Shown: positions 63,437-64,000 of the stretch, piece after piece | Numbering within the stretch: position 1 is the stretch's first letter | Layout: every line of letters begins with the position of its first letter | NCBI RefSeq assembly: GCF_001981305.1 | Contig: NZ_MSCW01000011.1 | Span: 1 to 64,000, forward strand | Origin: Marinobacter lutaoensis | GTDB taxonomy: Bacteria > Pseudomonadota > Gammaproteobacteria > Pseudomonadales > Oleiphilaceae | Reading direction: 5' to 3' | DNA length: 64,000 bases | Position numbers and translations under genes: made by a program | Notes under the pieces: generated by a model | The model's input: the letters and a program-made list of their open reading frames with translations, nothing else | The model's database searches: none | Told to the model about the DNA's origin: nothing

Positions 63437-64000
63437 CCGGAACCGGGCAATCAGCTGATCGGTCGAGGTGTCGCCCGCGCTGCCCGGCGGCTCCGGGCTT
63501 TCCAGTTGCGCGAGAATTCCCTTGCCCAGCTGCTTACCCAGTTCCACGCCCCACTGGTCAAATGAGTTCACGTCCCAGATCACCCCCTGCACGAAGGTCC
63601 GGTGCTCGTACAGGGCAATCAGGGCACCCACCGTTTCCGGCGTCAGCCGGTCCATGATGAGGGTGTTGCTCGGTTTGTTGCCGGGAACCACCTTGTGTGG
63701 GGCAAGCCGTTCGATGCTGGCCTCGTCCAGACCTTCCGCCGCCAGTTCCGCCCGCGCCTCGTCCAGGGTTTTGCCGGTCATCATGGCTCGGGACTGGCTG
63801 AGGCAGTTGGCGAACAGATCGGCGTGATGATTGGCCACCGGGTGGTGACTGGTCAGCGGAATGATGAAATCGGCGGGAATCAGGCGCGTGCCCTGGTGAA
63901 TCAGTTGGTGGTAGGCGTGCTGGCCATTGGAGCCCACGCCACCCCAGAGCACCGGCCCGGTCTGGTAGTCCACCGCGCACCCATCCAGGGTAACCCGTTT
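63419..64000 (-). CDS. pgi: Glucose-6-phosphate isomerase, C-terminal part (5' end outside window)
   Basis: 193 codons visible, open to the window edge, so the N-terminus is missing. [36 protein letters not shown] and [17 protein letters not shown] (catalytic lysine) are the C-terminal signatures. It interconverts glucose and fructose 6-phosphates. The usual Glu of WGEPGTNGQH is Gly here. The stop overlaps the folK C-terminus by 18 bases on the opposite strand. Confidence 0.93.
   Translation of the reverse strand, partial: KRVTLDGCAVDYQTGPVLWGGVGSNGQHAYHQLIHQGTRLIPADFIIPLTSHHPVANHHADLFANCLSQSRAMMTGKTLDEARAELAAEGLDEASIERLAPHKVVPGNKPSNTLIMDRLTPETVGALIALYEHRTFVQGVIWDVNSFDQWGVELGKQLGKGILAQLESPEPPGSAGDTSTDQLIARFRSARRP

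Overview
The window is a high-GC gammaproteobacterial chromosome segment. Gene order closely follows that known from Pseudomonas and its marine relatives: yggS-proC-yggT-metX-metW-rdgB-hemW beside pilT-pilU; crc/pyrE next to rph-yicC-gmk-rpoZ-spoT-ridA; oxyR-recG; rpsU-dnaG-rpoD. Two FadL-type outer membrane porins, one in an operon with a very large lipoprotein, and the general protein flavour suggest a marine, lipid- or hydrocarbon-using genus such as Marinobacter. The genus is an inference from family resemblance, not from a database search.

Layout. 1-2098: a lipase-like alpha/beta hydrolase running off the left edge, with a DUF4123 adaptor, which looks like an orphan type VI secretion effector module. 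2278-3958: amtB and glnK (nitrogen control, candidate sigma-54 promoter). 4359-7001: ubiK, comM, trmB. 7012-16091: a leftward run holding methionine synthesis (metX-metW), nucleotide-pool cleaning (rdgB), hemW, proC and yggS, interrupted by a dynamin-like GTPase. 16143-18314: pilT and pilU, the type IV pilus retraction motors. 18441-25595: a FadL-like porin, polA, several small envelope or unknown proteins, and pyrE. 25677-37732: crc-like gene, rph, yicC, an SPFH/NfeD pair, gmk-rpoZ, spoT-ridA, and oxyR-recG. 37885-47028: an HDOD signalling protein, DUF2489, a molybdopterin oxidoreductase, and the porin plus lipoprotein operon.

47378-56329 is a complete-looking filamentous (inovirus, Pf-like) prophage of about 9 kb. 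It sits in the 3' half of a tRNA-Ile2(CAU)/Met(CAU) gene, bounded by 49-bp direct repeats. It has a divergent repressor and regulator with a palindromic operator, five translationally coupled small early genes, a hairpin-rich intergenic region, a ssDNA-binding protein, a major coat protein, a 26-residue minor coat candidate, a calcium-motif adsorption protein, a pVI-like protein, Zot, a replication initiator and a tyrosine integrase. It has no secretin and carries an AT-rich extra gene at its left end. A perfect 21-bp inverted repeat covers the zot stop codon.

56464-64000: the macromolecular synthesis operon (rpsU-dnaG-rpoD, leftward, with an internal terminator), tsaD, plsY, folB-folK, and the 3' part of pgi running off the right edge.

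The chromosomal backbone is ordinary. The least described parts are the prophage (its regulatory hairpins, tiny coat gene, cargo gene and early genes), the orphan secretion effector pair, and the porin-lipoprotein operon.
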